From Aequorivita sp. (GTDB lineage: Bacteria; Bacteroidota; Bacteroidia; Flavobacteriales; Flavobacteriaceae): a stretch of 7,357 bases of DNA. Positions 1 through 6,933 of this stretch are shown one piece after another; position 1 is the stretch's first letter, and every line of letters starts with the position of its first letter. Both the position numbers and the translations under genes were made by a program. Under the pieces are notes generated by a model. It had not been told where the DNA came from and did no database searches. It saw only the letters and a list, made by a program, of their open reading frames with translations. The stretch is from contig NVXN01000011.1 of the NCBI GenBank assembly GCA_002733915.1, forward strand, positions 72,608 to 79,964, read 5' to 3'.

Positions 1-189
1 TAAATAGAGTGTCACGGTGTCAATGTCCTTAAATTGTTCCTTTTCTGTGGAAATCTCGACACCGGCAACAATACCCTTTTTTAAACCCACAGCTTCCACA
101 GTGTGTCCATAACTTACCAATCGGTTTATTGCAAGGTTAGAATAACGTCCAGGATTCAAGCTAGCGCCAAGTACTAAGGTTTTCTTCAT
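1..189 (-). CDS. CoA-binding domain protein (YccU-like), N-terminal part only
   Basis: Reading leftward from the ATG at 189-187, the frame stays open for 63 codons to the window edge, so only the N-terminus is present. It begins MKKTLVLGASLNPGRYSNLA, followed by a predicted helix (INRLVSYGHTV) and a second strand (EAVGL). This is the start of a Rossmann-like CoA-binding fold. The G-A-S-x-x-P-x-R-x-S signature near residues 8-17 is typical of the small CoA_binding_2/YccU family, whose members are usually about 120-140 residues, so roughly half is missing. The family is thought to bind CoA, but its physiological role is not settled. No signal peptide or membrane segment is visible. No Shine-Dalgarno sequence precedes the ATG, as is usual for Bacteroidetes. 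The gene is transcribed away from the receptor gene at 568. Family assignment is fairly secure; function is not. Confidence 0.8.
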   Translation of the reverse strand, partial: MKKTLVLGASLNPGRYSNLAINRLVSYGHTVEAVGLKKGIVAGVEISTEKEQFKDIDTVTLYL

Positions 190-312
190 TTTGAATGTTT
201 TGTTATGAAAATACAATACTCTGCCGTAAGAATTCATAAATGTTCGTTAAAATGGTAAACAGCATGAAACATTACTAAAATATGGGCGTCTATATAGTAG
301 TTAGAATTTCAT

Positions 313-405
313 TCTTTACTGCAGCAGATTTTTACGTTGATGGTTAGTGTTAATAATTGCAGTAAAGATTCAAACCCGGGGCACTTGTTTCGGGTTTGTT
401 TTTTT
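313..405 (+). ncRNA. Candidate small RNA or leader RNA ending in an intrinsic terminator
   Basis: Two consecutive hairpins are visible on the plus strand. The first pairs TCTTTACTGCA (313-323) with TGCAGTAAAGA (358-368), a perfect 11 bp plus a possible G-U at 324/357, enclosing a loop of about 32 bases. The second, starting two bases later, is the terminator at 371-405. No gene on the plus strand lies upstream within the window to need this terminator, since the left neighbour runs leftward from 189. Transcription ending here must therefore start somewhere after about 190, or run in antisense through the left gene. The result would be a short structured RNA, or a terminated leader of the receptor gene 163 bases downstream. 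I found no clear promoter, so the 5' end given is only the edge of the stem. I do not recognise a known RNA family. Confidence 0.4.
371..405 (+). terminator. Rho-independent terminator
   Basis: CAAACCCG (371-378) pairs perfectly with CGGGTTTG (391-398), and G-U pairs can extend the stem inward. An uninterrupted run of seven T follows (399-405). Read on the minus strand the hairpin is followed by AATC rather than T, so it is directional and acts on plus-strand transcripts. Confidence 0.72.
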
Positions 406-567
406 AAAAATTCTCCACTTTAGGTGTAACAGAAAAAAATATTTATCGTCTTTTATGTATAAGTACGGTAACACTTGCAAAGTTAGTATGTTATGCAAGG
501 TAATATCTATTGCAATATATCGATCTTTTTTTAATTCATAAATCATTAACATCAATCAATCACACAA

Positions 568-3006
568 ATGAAAAACATCTTATTGCTAATCGCATTCATC
601 ACATTCGGCACGCTACATGCTTCTGTTGACCCTTCAGAAAAACCGGGCAATATTTATGGTAGTGTTACAGACAAAATCCTAAACGAACCGCTTCCCTACG
701 TAGCCGTAGTGGTAAAAAATTTAAACGGTGAAATTATCACAGGGGCAGTAACTGACGATGCCGGTAAATTTGAAATCCACAAAATACCGGAAGGCAAGAG
801 CCAAGTAATTATCCAGTATATAGGATATAAAGTTTTTACAACTGAAATTAATATTACTAAGGGAAATAAAGATATTTATTTGGGAAATATATTGCTCGAA
901 GAAGATATAGCTTCTCTTGACGAGGTAAATATTGTGGCCGAAAGATCAACCATTGAACAACGTTTGGACAAAAAGGTGATAAATGTAGGCAAAGATCTTT
1001 CTACCGCTGGTCCCACGGCTTCCGATATCATGAACAACCTACCAACCGTAAGCGTTGATCAGCAAACAGGAGAACTCTCGTTAAGAGGTAGCGAAAACGT
1101 ACGTGTAATGGTAGATGGCAAGCTCTCAAACATTCCAGTAGCACAATTGCTAAAGCAAATTCCGTCTTCATCCATTAAACAAATTGAACTCATTACCAAC
1201 CCTTCGGCAAAGTACAATCCTGAAGGTATGAGCGGTATCATCAATATTATTCTGCATAAAAACGTGAATGTAGGATTCAATGGTAACGCTTCCGTAGGCC
1301 TTACTTACAAGGAAAACGCAAAATTCAATGCGGGTTTGGATATGAATTACAGAAACGGAAAATTTAACATCTATACCAATCTTAGCAACAATGTTTCAAA
1401 AAACGAAAACGATGGGTTAATTACGCGATCACTTAACAATTCAAGGGAAGTAATCCATTTTTTGGACAACAGCAAATCCAACCTTTTTAAAGTGGGTGTG
1501 GATTATTATTTAAATGACAAAAACACACTTTCCTTCTTTACCAACCAAAATTTATACGATGGCCTGGGAGTGGGAAGTTCTTCAGTTTTTTATTTAGATC
1601 AACCCTCCCTCAATCAGCAACAAATATTCTATTTTGACAATGAAAATACTTCGTCCCAATATAATTTTGATTATAAACTGAACTTTGAAAAGACCGATCA
1701 CACGCTAGAGCTTGAAGCAGATTATAATATTTTCTCAAATGAGACCTTGGGCCAATATGTGTTCAACGGGGCTTCACCTATAGAAAATTTTGCAGATAAT
1801 GACGAGACAGACCGTAATCAACTCACTGTAAATCTTGATTACGTGAACCCCCTATCCGAAAGCGTAAAAATTGAAGCTGGTGCCGAAGCGAGACTGTTTG
1901 AAACAAATATCGATTATGCATCCAATGGCAAAAGCTATAATGCCAACGGCGAATTGGTGCCTACTCCCTCGACCCTTTTTGAATACGTACGCGATATTTA
2001 TTCGCTGTATGCCACTTTTGGAAAAACTTACGAAAAGTGGTCCTATCAACTTGGAGCACGTGTTGAAGACGTTAGTGTAAAAGCTGACACCAACAAGATA
2101 CGTGCTTTCACCAACGATTATTTTCAGGTATATCCTAGCGCTTTTGTCACCTATTCACCGAATGAGAAAAACCAATATCAGCTGAGTTACAGTCGCAGAG
2201 TAGATCGTCCCGGACTCGATCAGGTTAACCCTATTCGGGAATTCAGCACGCCATTGATTTCTTCCTTCGGAAACATCAATTTGAAACCACAGTTTACAAA
2301 TTCAATAGAGGTCAACTATACCCGAAATTTAGAAAAGGGAAGTATCACGGGAGGAATTTTTTACCGATTGGTAGATAATGAAATAAACCGCGCCATACTT
2401 ATTGATCGCACCAACTTGGACAGATCCATTCTCACATTCCAAAATTTTAACAGCACGGATTTATACGGAATTGAAGTTTCGTCAAATTACAAACCGACGA
2501 AATGGTGGAGCTTCAATACAAGTTTTGAACTTTACAAACGCACCCAAAAGGGAATTAACGAAGCATTTGAAAACCCGGCCGAAACTCCCACTTTGGATGA
2601 CATTATAACACAAGTGGTGGAGGTAGACAATATAGCTTGGAATGTAAGAATGTCGAATAATTTTTCGATCACCAAAGATCTTACATTTTCCGCCTTCGGA
2701 CTTTATCGCTCAAAAAACAAGGGTATTCAGTTTGAATCCGACCCCCTATATTTTGTCAATTTGGGAGCGCGTTATACTTTATGGGAAGGCCGCGGGACCT
2801 TTAGTGTAAACTACAATGATGTATTGGATTCCATGAAATTTGCCTTCAGCGGCAACACGCCCTATCCTCAGAGTGGTGAGTTTAAAAACGAGAGTAATAC
2901 TATTTACGTTGGCTTATCCTATAGGTTTGGAGGAAGTAATTACCGTGCAAAAAGCCGAAAAAACAGAGACGACAACACATCATCTGGAGGCGGTGGAATT
3001 TTTTAG
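568..3006 (+). CDS. Outer membrane beta-barrel / TonB-dependent receptor-like protein
   Basis: An 812-residue protein predicted to sit in the outer membrane. Residues 1-18 form a signal peptide (hydrophobic LLLIAFITF, probable cleavage after LHA). Residues about 28-110 look like a carboxypeptidase-regulatory-like (CarboxypepD_reg/CNA-B) beta-sandwich: IYGSVTDKILNEPLPYVAVV, then VTDDAGKFEI. Residues about 117-232 resemble a TonB plug: LDEVNIVAE, LRGSENVRVMVDGK, and IKQIELITNPSAKYNPEG followed by SGIINIIL. The remainder is rich in alternating aromatic strands, with the SYSRRVDRPGLDQVNPI and NINLKPQFTNSIEVNY segments typical of the OMP_b-brl_3 barrel group. The protein ends in a basic stretch and a Gly-rich GGGGIF tail after the last strand (YVGLSYRFG). 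Family members are thought to import ligands with TonB-ExbBD energy; the substrate cannot be told. No SusD-like partner adjoins it, which argues against a standard polysaccharide locus. The ATG has no Shine-Dalgarno, but the signal peptide supports this start. Confidence 0.88.
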   Translation: MKNILLLIAFITFGTLHASVDPSEKPGNIYGSVTDKILNEPLPYVAVVVKNLNGEIITGAVTDDAGKFEIHKIPEGKSQVIIQYIGYKVFTTEINITKGNKDIYLGNILLEEDIASLDEVNIVAERSTIEQRLDKKVINVGKDLSTAGPTASDIMNNLPTVSVDQQTGELSLRGSENVRVMVDGKLSNIPVAQLLKQIPSSSIKQIELITNPSAKYNPEGMSGIINIILHKNVNVGFNGNASVGLTYKENAKFNAGLDMNYRNGKFNIYTNLSNNVSKNENDGLITRSLNNSREVIHFLDNSKSNLFKVGVDYYLNDKNTLSFFTNQNLYDGLGVGSSSVFYLDQPSLNQQQIFYFDNENTSSQYNFDYKLNFEKTDHTLELEADYNIFSNETLGQYVFNGASPIENFADNDETDRNQLTVNLDYVNPLSESVKIEAGAEARLFETNIDYASNGKSYNANGELVPTPSTLFEYVRDIYSLYATFGKTYEKWSYQLGARVEDVSVKADTNKIRAFTNDYFQVYPSAFVTYSPNEKNQYQLSYSRRVDRPGLDQVNPIREFSTPLISSFGNINLKPQFTNSIEVNYTRNLEKGSITGGIFYRLVDNEINRAILIDRTNLDRSILTFQNFNSTDLYGIEVSSNYKPTKWWSFNTSFELYKRTQKGINEAFENPAETPTLDDIITQVVEVDNIAWNVRMSNNFSITKDLTFSAFGLYRSKNKGIQFESDPLYFVNLGARYTLWEGRGTFSVNYNDVLDSMKFAFSGNTPYPQSGEFKNESNTIYVGLSYRFGGSNYRAKSRKNRDDNTSSGGGGIF

Positions 3007-3148
3007 ACCGTTATTCTTTTGTTAAAAAGTGATATGGGGTGAAACTATGCACGATTACATCTCGTCTATTACAACACACTACCTGAAATTTCATTTTATA
3101 ATTTATTTGAATTAGCCTTTAACGAATTATACCATTTTTAGGTAAAAT

Positions 3149-3178
3149 AAAAGCCTTTCAATTTCTGAAAGGCTTTTT
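3149..3178. terminator. Bidirectional intrinsic terminator between convergent genes
   Basis: AAAAGCCTTTCA (3149-3160) pairs perfectly over 12 bp with TGAAAGGCTTTT (3166-3177) around a 5-base loop. The T-rich flank works on both strands: TTTTT on plus (3174-3178), and TTTT-A-TTTT on minus reading left from 3152. It lies 142 bases after the receptor stop and 22 bases after the ketosynthase stop, so it can end both converging transcripts. Confidence 0.85.
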
Positions 3179-3199
3179 ATATTTTCTGCAGAAGTAATT

Positions 3200-4207
3200 T
3201 TACCATCTAATAATAGCACTGCCCCAAGTAAAGCCACTTCCAAAGGCTGCCAAGACCACCAAATCGCCTTCCTTAATTTTTCCTTCTTCCCACGCTTCCG
3301 TGAGTGCGATTGGAATGGATGCAGCGGTAGTGTTACCATATTTTTGAATGTTATTGAAAACTTGATCGTCGGTAAGCTTCAATTTGTGCTGAATAAATTG
3401 AGAAATACGAAGATTTGCTTGATGCGGAATCAACATATCAATATCTTCAACCTTCAAATTATTTGCTTCCAATCCTTCCAGAATTACCTCAGTAAAACGG
3501 ACAATGGCGTGTTTAAAAACGAACTGACCGTTCAACACTGGATAATAAGGTATGTTTTCTTGTGGATTTTCAGCAATAATTTCTGGCACCCAATGACTAG
3601 TACTTGGGCCCTGCAATGAAAGCTCGTTTTTATGTTGCCCTTCACTATGCAAATGTGTGGAAAGAATACCACCTTTTCTAGTTTCATTCCTTGAAACTAC
3701 CGCTGCACCGGCGCCATCACCAAAAATCACGGAAACATTTCTTCCGCGCGTAGTCATATCCAGCCCGCCACTGTGATTTTCGCTGCCAATTACCAAAATA
3801 TTTTTATACATTCCCGTTTTCACAAATTGATCGGCCACGGAAAGTGCATACACAAAACCACTACACTGGTTGCGGACATCCAATGCGGGAATAGTTCGCA
3901 TTCCCATCATTTCTTGTACTTCTACCCCACCGCCGGGAAAATACATATCGGGACTTAGCGTGGCAAAAACAATCATATCAATATCAGTAGGTTTAAGTTT
4001 GGCGCGTTTCAAAGCGATGGTTGATGCTTTTACTGCCATTACCGAAGTAGAGTTGCCATCGCCCTTTTTTATATGTCTTCTTTCTTTTATGCCCGTACGT
4101 TCCTGGATCCAAGCATCATTGGTATCCATTAATTTTGAAAGATCGTCATTGGTAACCACGTTTTCAGGTACGTAATATCCCAAACCGGTAATTTTTGAAT
4201 TGTACAT
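3200..4207 (-). CDS. 3-oxoacyl-ACP synthase III family protein (FabH-like ketosynthase)
   Basis: A 335-residue cytoplasmic thiolase-fold enzyme. KAS III proteins condense an acyl-CoA with malonyl-ACP to start fatty-acid or polyketide-like chains. The N-terminal motif TNDAWIQERTGIKERR (residues 29-44) carries the Trp and Arg used for CoA binding in FabH. The active-site triad is intact: Cys115 in NQCSGF, His262 in IPHQAN, and Asn292 in YGNTTAASIP. GDGAGAAV (163-170) and the terminal FGSGFTWGSAII are also classic family motifs. E. coli FabH has its triad at Cys112/His244/Asn274 in 317 residues. Here Cys-to-His is 147 residues instead of 132, so an insertion of about 15 residues lies near 185-225 (the QGPSTSHWVPEI region). 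No fab, plsX or acp gene adjoins it, so it may be a second, specialised paralogue rather than the housekeeping FabH; I therefore give no symbol. The ATG is preceded by an A-rich leader without Shine-Dalgarno. Confidence 0.9.
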   Translation of the reverse strand: MYNSKITGLGYYVPENVVTNDDLSKLMDTNDAWIQERTGIKERRHIKKGDGNSTSVMAVKASTIALKRAKLKPTDIDMIVFATLSPDMYFPGGGVEVQEMMGMRTIPALDVRNQCSGFVYALSVADQFVKTGMYKNILVIGSENHSGGLDMTTRGRNVSVIFGDGAGAAVVSRNETRKGGILSTHLHSEGQHKNELSLQGPSTSHWVPEIIAENPQENIPYYPVLNGQFVFKHAIVRFTEVILEGLEANNLKVEDIDMLIPHQANLRISQFIQHKLKLTDDQVFNNIQKYGNTTAASIPIALTEAWEEGKIKEGDLVVLAAFGSGFTWGSAIIRW

Positions 4208-4230
4208 TTATTTCAGTTTAAAATAATTTG

Positions 4231-4266
4231 GAAAGATAACTATATACCGCTTTTTAAGGAAACAAA
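4231..4266 (-). promoter_or_regulatory. Possible promoter of the FabH-like gene
   Basis: On the minus strand, TATCTTTC (4238-4231) matches the Bacteroidetes -7 box TAnnTTTG at all but the last base. TTTG (4266-4263) could serve as the -33 box, but the 24-bp gap is longer than the usual 17-23. Transcription would start about 15-20 bases before the ATG. The -33 candidate falls in the loop of the inverted repeat at 4239-4282. Confidence 0.3.
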
Positions 4267-4282
4267 TCGCGGTTTATATAGT
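4239..4282. repeat. Imperfect inverted repeat in the divergent promoter region
   Basis: ACTATATA-CCGC (4239-4250) is matched on the other side by GCGG-TT-TATATAGT (4269-4282). All 12 positions of the left arm pair, with one 2-base bulge (4273-4274), around an 18-base centre. It lies between the start regions of the FabH-like gene and the S9 peptidase gene, so it could be a shared operator or form a cruciform. No regulator gene is nearby to link to it. The pairing is visible; the role is inferred. Confidence 0.4.
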
Positions 4283-4293
4283 ATGCATGCATA
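4282..4293. promoter_or_regulatory. Perfect 12-bp palindrome just upstream of the peptidase promoter
   Basis: TATGCATGCATA reads identically on both strands. It ends four bases before the proposed -33 TTG of the S9 peptidase promoter, where an activator or repressor dimer commonly binds. It touches the right arm of the larger inverted repeat at 4239-4282. No known operator was recognised. Confidence 0.3.
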
Positions 4294-4297
4294 GCAA

Positions 4298-4327
4298 TTG
4301 TAATATCTCCTTTTTTGAATATCTTTA
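4298..4327 (+). promoter_or_regulatory. Bacteroidetes-type promoter of the S9 peptidase gene
   Basis: TTG (4298-4300) and TATCTTTA (4320-4327) are separated by 19 bp. This fits the -33 TTG / -7 TAnnTTTG arrangement of the Bacteroidetes primary sigma factor, with only the last -7 base differing. Transcription would start about 7 bases further on, leaving a short A/T-rich leader of roughly 15 bases without Shine-Dalgarno before the ATG at 4348. Confidence 0.5.
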
Positions 4328-4347
4328 AAACTTAAATTTTTAAGATT

Positions 4348-6801
4348 ATGAAAAAACTCATCGCAATTGCCATCCTTCTTCATCTATCAGGAAGTTTTGT
4401 TGCACAGGAAAAACTCACCTATCAAAAACCTCCAAAGGAAATTCTGGAACTTGTGGAGGCGCCCTTAGCACCTTCGGTTTGGATTGATAGCAACGGTGAA
4501 AATGTAGTTCTTTTTTATCGCGATGCCTATAAATCTATTGCCGAACTATCTGAAGCTGAATTGCGGTTGGGCGGACTTCGCATAAACCCCAAAACCAACA
4601 TCGGCAGTAGAACCCGGTTTTATAACAATATAAAAGTGAAAAAGGCTTCCGAAAAAGACGCTCGGCAAGTATCCGGAATACCCAACAATCCACGGCTTTC
4701 AAACTTAACCATTTCACCTAACCAAAAAATGGTTGCCTTTTTGAATACGGTGGAAGATGGTGTACAGCTCTGGCTTGCGGATATTGAAAATGGTACCGCC
4801 AAACAACTCAGCAATCTAAAAGTGAACGCCAATATGGGCAATCCAATTAATTGGTTTAAAGACGGCAGCGCCGTGTTGGTAAATGTAATTCCGCCGGATA
4901 GAAAGGAATTGATAAATACAGATGAAGCCGTTCCCGATGGCCCGACCATCACCGTAAGCGACGGTGAAAAGGCCCAAAACAGAACCTATCAGGATTTGCT
5001 GAGCAGTCCCCATGACGAATATAATTTTGAACAATTGGCCCTTTCGGAGATAAAAAAGATTTCGGTGGAAGGAAAAGTTTCTGATTTTCTTCCAACAGCT
5101 ATGTATGACGAATTGGATTTTTCACCCGATGGCAATTATGTAATGGTGAATACAATCAAAAGACCCTTTTCCTATATCGTGCCTTATAGTCGTTTTCCAT
5201 TTGAAACCAATATTTATAATAACGAAGGCAAACTGATTCAAAAAGTAAACGATGTACCGCTAAACGAAGTAGAGCCCAAGGGATTTATGGCGACCCGAAT
5301 GGGCAAAAGAAGAATGGAATGGCGCGCTGATAAACCCGCAACCCTTTATTGGGCCGAGGCAATGGATAAAGGCGATCCGGAAGTAAAGGTAGATTATCGC
5401 GATGCGGTGTACGAACTGCCAGCTCCCTTCAACGGACAGGAAAAACTGCTTTTAAAAACCAAAAACCGTTACTCTGGAATTATTTGGGGAAATGACAATC
5501 TGGCCATTGCGACAGATTATTGGTGGAACAACCGAAATACAAAATCGTATCTCTTCAATCCTTCAAATGCTTCGGAGACGCCAAAGATTATTTTTGATAG
5601 AAATTATCAGGACAGGTATAACGACCCCGGCAATTTTGTAACCACCCGAAACGATTTTGACGAAAGGGTCCTCGAAATGGTTGATGGCAACGCCTTTCTC
5701 ATGGGCGATGGTTTTTCGGAGGAAGGACAATTTCCATTTATAGATGAATTCAACTTAAAGACCCAAAAAACAAAACGCATCTATAAATCTGAATACACCG
5801 ATAAGCTGGAAAATCTGAATTCGGCAATCGATATGAAGAAAGGGAAGATTTTGGTACGGATAGAATCGCAGAACGAATATCCCAATTATTATTTCAGAAA
5901 TATTAAAAAGAAGAACGATTTAACGCCAGTAACTTCTTTTGAAAATCCTTTTAAAAGCATTCAGAATGTCCACAAAGAGGTAATTACCTACAAGCGGGAT
6001 GACGGGTTGGAACTTGAAGGAACTTTGTATCTGCCCATTGGTTACGATATGCAGAAGAAAGAAAAAATGCCAATGCTTCTTTGGGCATATCCGCGAGAAT
6101 TCAAGGACAAAAACAGCGCCTCGCAAAACACCACAAACCCCAATGAATTTATTTATCCGTACTACGGCTCGCCTATTTATTGGGTAACCCAGGGTTATGT
6201 GGTTTTGGACGATGCGGCCTTTCCCATTGTGGGTGAAGGTGACGAAGAACCCAACGATACTTTTAGGACCCAATTGGTGGGCAATGCCAAAGCTGCGATT
6301 GACGCCGTTGATAAAATGGGTTATATTGACAGAAATCGCGTTGGTGTTGGCGGGCATTCCTACGGTGCATTCATGGTTGCGAATCTTTTAAGCCATTCCA
6401 ATCTTTTTGCAGCTGGAATTGCCCGAAGTGGTGCATATAACAGAACGCTAACGCCCTTCGGTTTCCAAAGTGAAGAGCGGAGTTATTGGGATTCTCCCAA
6501 AACTTATAATACAATGTCGCCATTTATGCACGCTGATAAAATGAAGACACCACTGTTGCTCATCCACGGGGAAGCAGATAATAATTCTGGAACCTATCCG
6601 CTACAAAGTGAGCGTTACTTTAATGCCCTAAAGGGTTTGGGTGCTACGGCAAGATTGGTTATGCTACCAAAGGAAAGCCATGGGTATAGCGCAAAGGAAA
6701 GTATACTGCATATGTTGTGGGAACAGGATCAATGGCTTGATAAATATTTAAAGAACAAAAACGAAAAACCGGTGAATGTTTCCGAAGAAATAAAACAGTA
6801 G
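4348..6801 (+). CDS. Secreted S9-family serine peptidase, glutamyl endopeptidase (S9D) type
   Basis: An 817-residue exported peptidase of the prolyl-oligopeptidase clan. Residues 1-19 are a signal peptide (LIAIAILLHL core, probable cleavage after FVA); with no lipobox Cys, a periplasmic or secreted location is likely. Residues about 25-540 form a beta-propeller with repeated blade motifs such as LTISPNQKMVAFL (120-132), INWFKDGSAVLV (167-178) and LDFSPDGNYVMV (256-267). Residues about 545-800 are the alpha/beta-hydrolase domain. The nucleophile is Ser671 in GGHSYGAFM, the acid is probably Asp744 in HGEADNN, and the base is His778 in ESHGYS. The segments IARSGAYNRTLTPFGFQ and YFNALKGLGATARLVMLP closely resemble plant chloroplast glutamyl endopeptidase (CGEP) as I know it, which points to cleavage after Glu rather than after Pro. 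That specificity is inferred from similarity. The gene is monocistronic, diverges from the FabH-like gene and has no Shine-Dalgarno; the signal peptide fixes the start. Confidence 0.9.
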   Translation: MKKLIAIAILLHLSGSFVAQEKLTYQKPPKEILELVEAPLAPSVWIDSNGENVVLFYRDAYKSIAELSEAELRLGGLRINPKTNIGSRTRFYNNIKVKKASEKDARQVSGIPNNPRLSNLTISPNQKMVAFLNTVEDGVQLWLADIENGTAKQLSNLKVNANMGNPINWFKDGSAVLVNVIPPDRKELINTDEAVPDGPTITVSDGEKAQNRTYQDLLSSPHDEYNFEQLALSEIKKISVEGKVSDFLPTAMYDELDFSPDGNYVMVNTIKRPFSYIVPYSRFPFETNIYNNEGKLIQKVNDVPLNEVEPKGFMATRMGKRRMEWRADKPATLYWAEAMDKGDPEVKVDYRDAVYELPAPFNGQEKLLLKTKNRYSGIIWGNDNLAIATDYWWNNRNTKSYLFNPSNASETPKIIFDRNYQDRYNDPGNFVTTRNDFDERVLEMVDGNAFLMGDGFSEEGQFPFIDEFNLKTQKTKRIYKSEYTDKLENLNSAIDMKKGKILVRIESQNEYPNYYFRNIKKKNDLTPVTSFENPFKSIQNVHKEVITYKRDDGLELEGTLYLPIGYDMQKKEKMPMLLWAYPREFKDKNSASQNTTNPNEFIYPYYGSPIYWVTQGYVVLDDAAFPIVGEGDEEPNDTFRTQLVGNAKAAIDAVDKMGYIDRNRVGVGGHSYGAFMVANLLSHSNLFAAGIARSGAYNRTLTPFGFQSEERSYWDSPKTYNTMSPFMHADKMKTPLLLIHGEADNNSGTYPLQSERYFNALKGLGATARLVMLPKESHGYSAKESILHMLWEQDQWLDKYLKNKNEKPVNVSEEIKQ

Positions 6802-6806
6802 CATAG

Positions 6807-6908
6807 AAAACAAAAAAAGGGCGCAAAAGATGCACCCTTCTTAAACAACCTAACCAATTAAATAATAGAATATTTTTACTTTTTCATAGCAATTTAATAT
6901 TCGATTAT
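6807..6908 (-). ncRNA. Possible short minus-strand RNA, or the 3' UTR of the ABC1 gene
   Basis: Reading leftward there is a -7-like TATCTTTA (6922-6915), then about 100 AT-rich bases, then a strong minus-strand terminator. Within it lies a three-codon frame, ATGAAAAAGTAA (6886-6875, Met-Lys-Lys-stop). No good -33 TTG is present at the right distance, so the simplest alternative is that this is just the 3' end of the ABC1/AarF transcript, whose stop is at 6976. The 5' end given is an estimate from the -7-like box. Confidence 0.27.
6812..6839 (-). terminator. Rho-independent terminator for leftward transcription
   Basis: Read on the minus strand, AAGGGTGCA (6839-6831) pairs with TGCGCCCTT (6825-6817) over 9 bp including one G-U, around a 5-base loop, and runs into a tract of seven T (6818-6812). 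On the plus strand the G-U becomes an unpaired C/A and the flank is CTTCTTAAAC, so it should work poorly for the S9 peptidase gene even though it lies just after that gene's stop. Confidence 0.7.
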
Positions 6909-6933
6909 TCTTTGTAAAGATACTATTCTTTGT
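6906..6933. repeat. Two direct copies of TATTCTTTGT, 18 bp apart
   Basis: TATTCTTTGT occurs at 6906-6915 and again at 6924-6933, an 18-bp period. The two copies flank the minus-strand -7-like box TATCTTTA (6922-6915). In AT-rich intergenic DNA such a pair can arise by chance; a protein-binding direct repeat is the alternative. Confidence 0.3.

Larger units (their letters stand above)
190..567. other. Divergent intergenic region, 378 bases, no protein gene
   Basis: This gap lies between the leftward CoA-binding gene and the rightward receptor gene. Open frames here are short, have biased composition and run across the terminator hairpin, so I call none of them. What it does hold is an 11-bp stem (313-323 with 358-368), an intrinsic plus-strand terminator (371-405) and a smaller inverted repeat CTTGCA (474-479) / TGCAAG (494-499). 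I see nothing distinctive in 190-312. The last 28 bases before the receptor ATG are A/C-rich with no Shine-Dalgarno sequence. I could not find a convincing -33/-7 pair for the receptor gene. Confidence 0.7.

Noticed and set aside
478..485. Exact minus-strand -7 match TAACTTTG that could drive the CoA-binding gene with a leader of about 280 bases.
   Set aside because: No TTG lies 17-23 bp upstream (the nearest are at about 10 and 27-28), so it is only a half-site.
347..555. Open frames on both strands between the terminator and the receptor gene (plus 347-541, minus 370-555).
   Set aside because: They overlap the terminator or promoter-like DNA, have biased AT-rich composition and no recognisable domain, and no start context supports them.
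3127..3339. A minus-strand open frame overlapping the end of the ketosynthase gene.
   Set aside because: It is an alternate frame of the FabH-like gene and runs through the bidirectional terminator.
5920..6357. A 145-codon minus-strand open frame inside the peptidase gene.
   Set aside because: It lies wholly opposite the catalytic-domain coding sequence, has no recognisable family, and is a shadow of the real frame.
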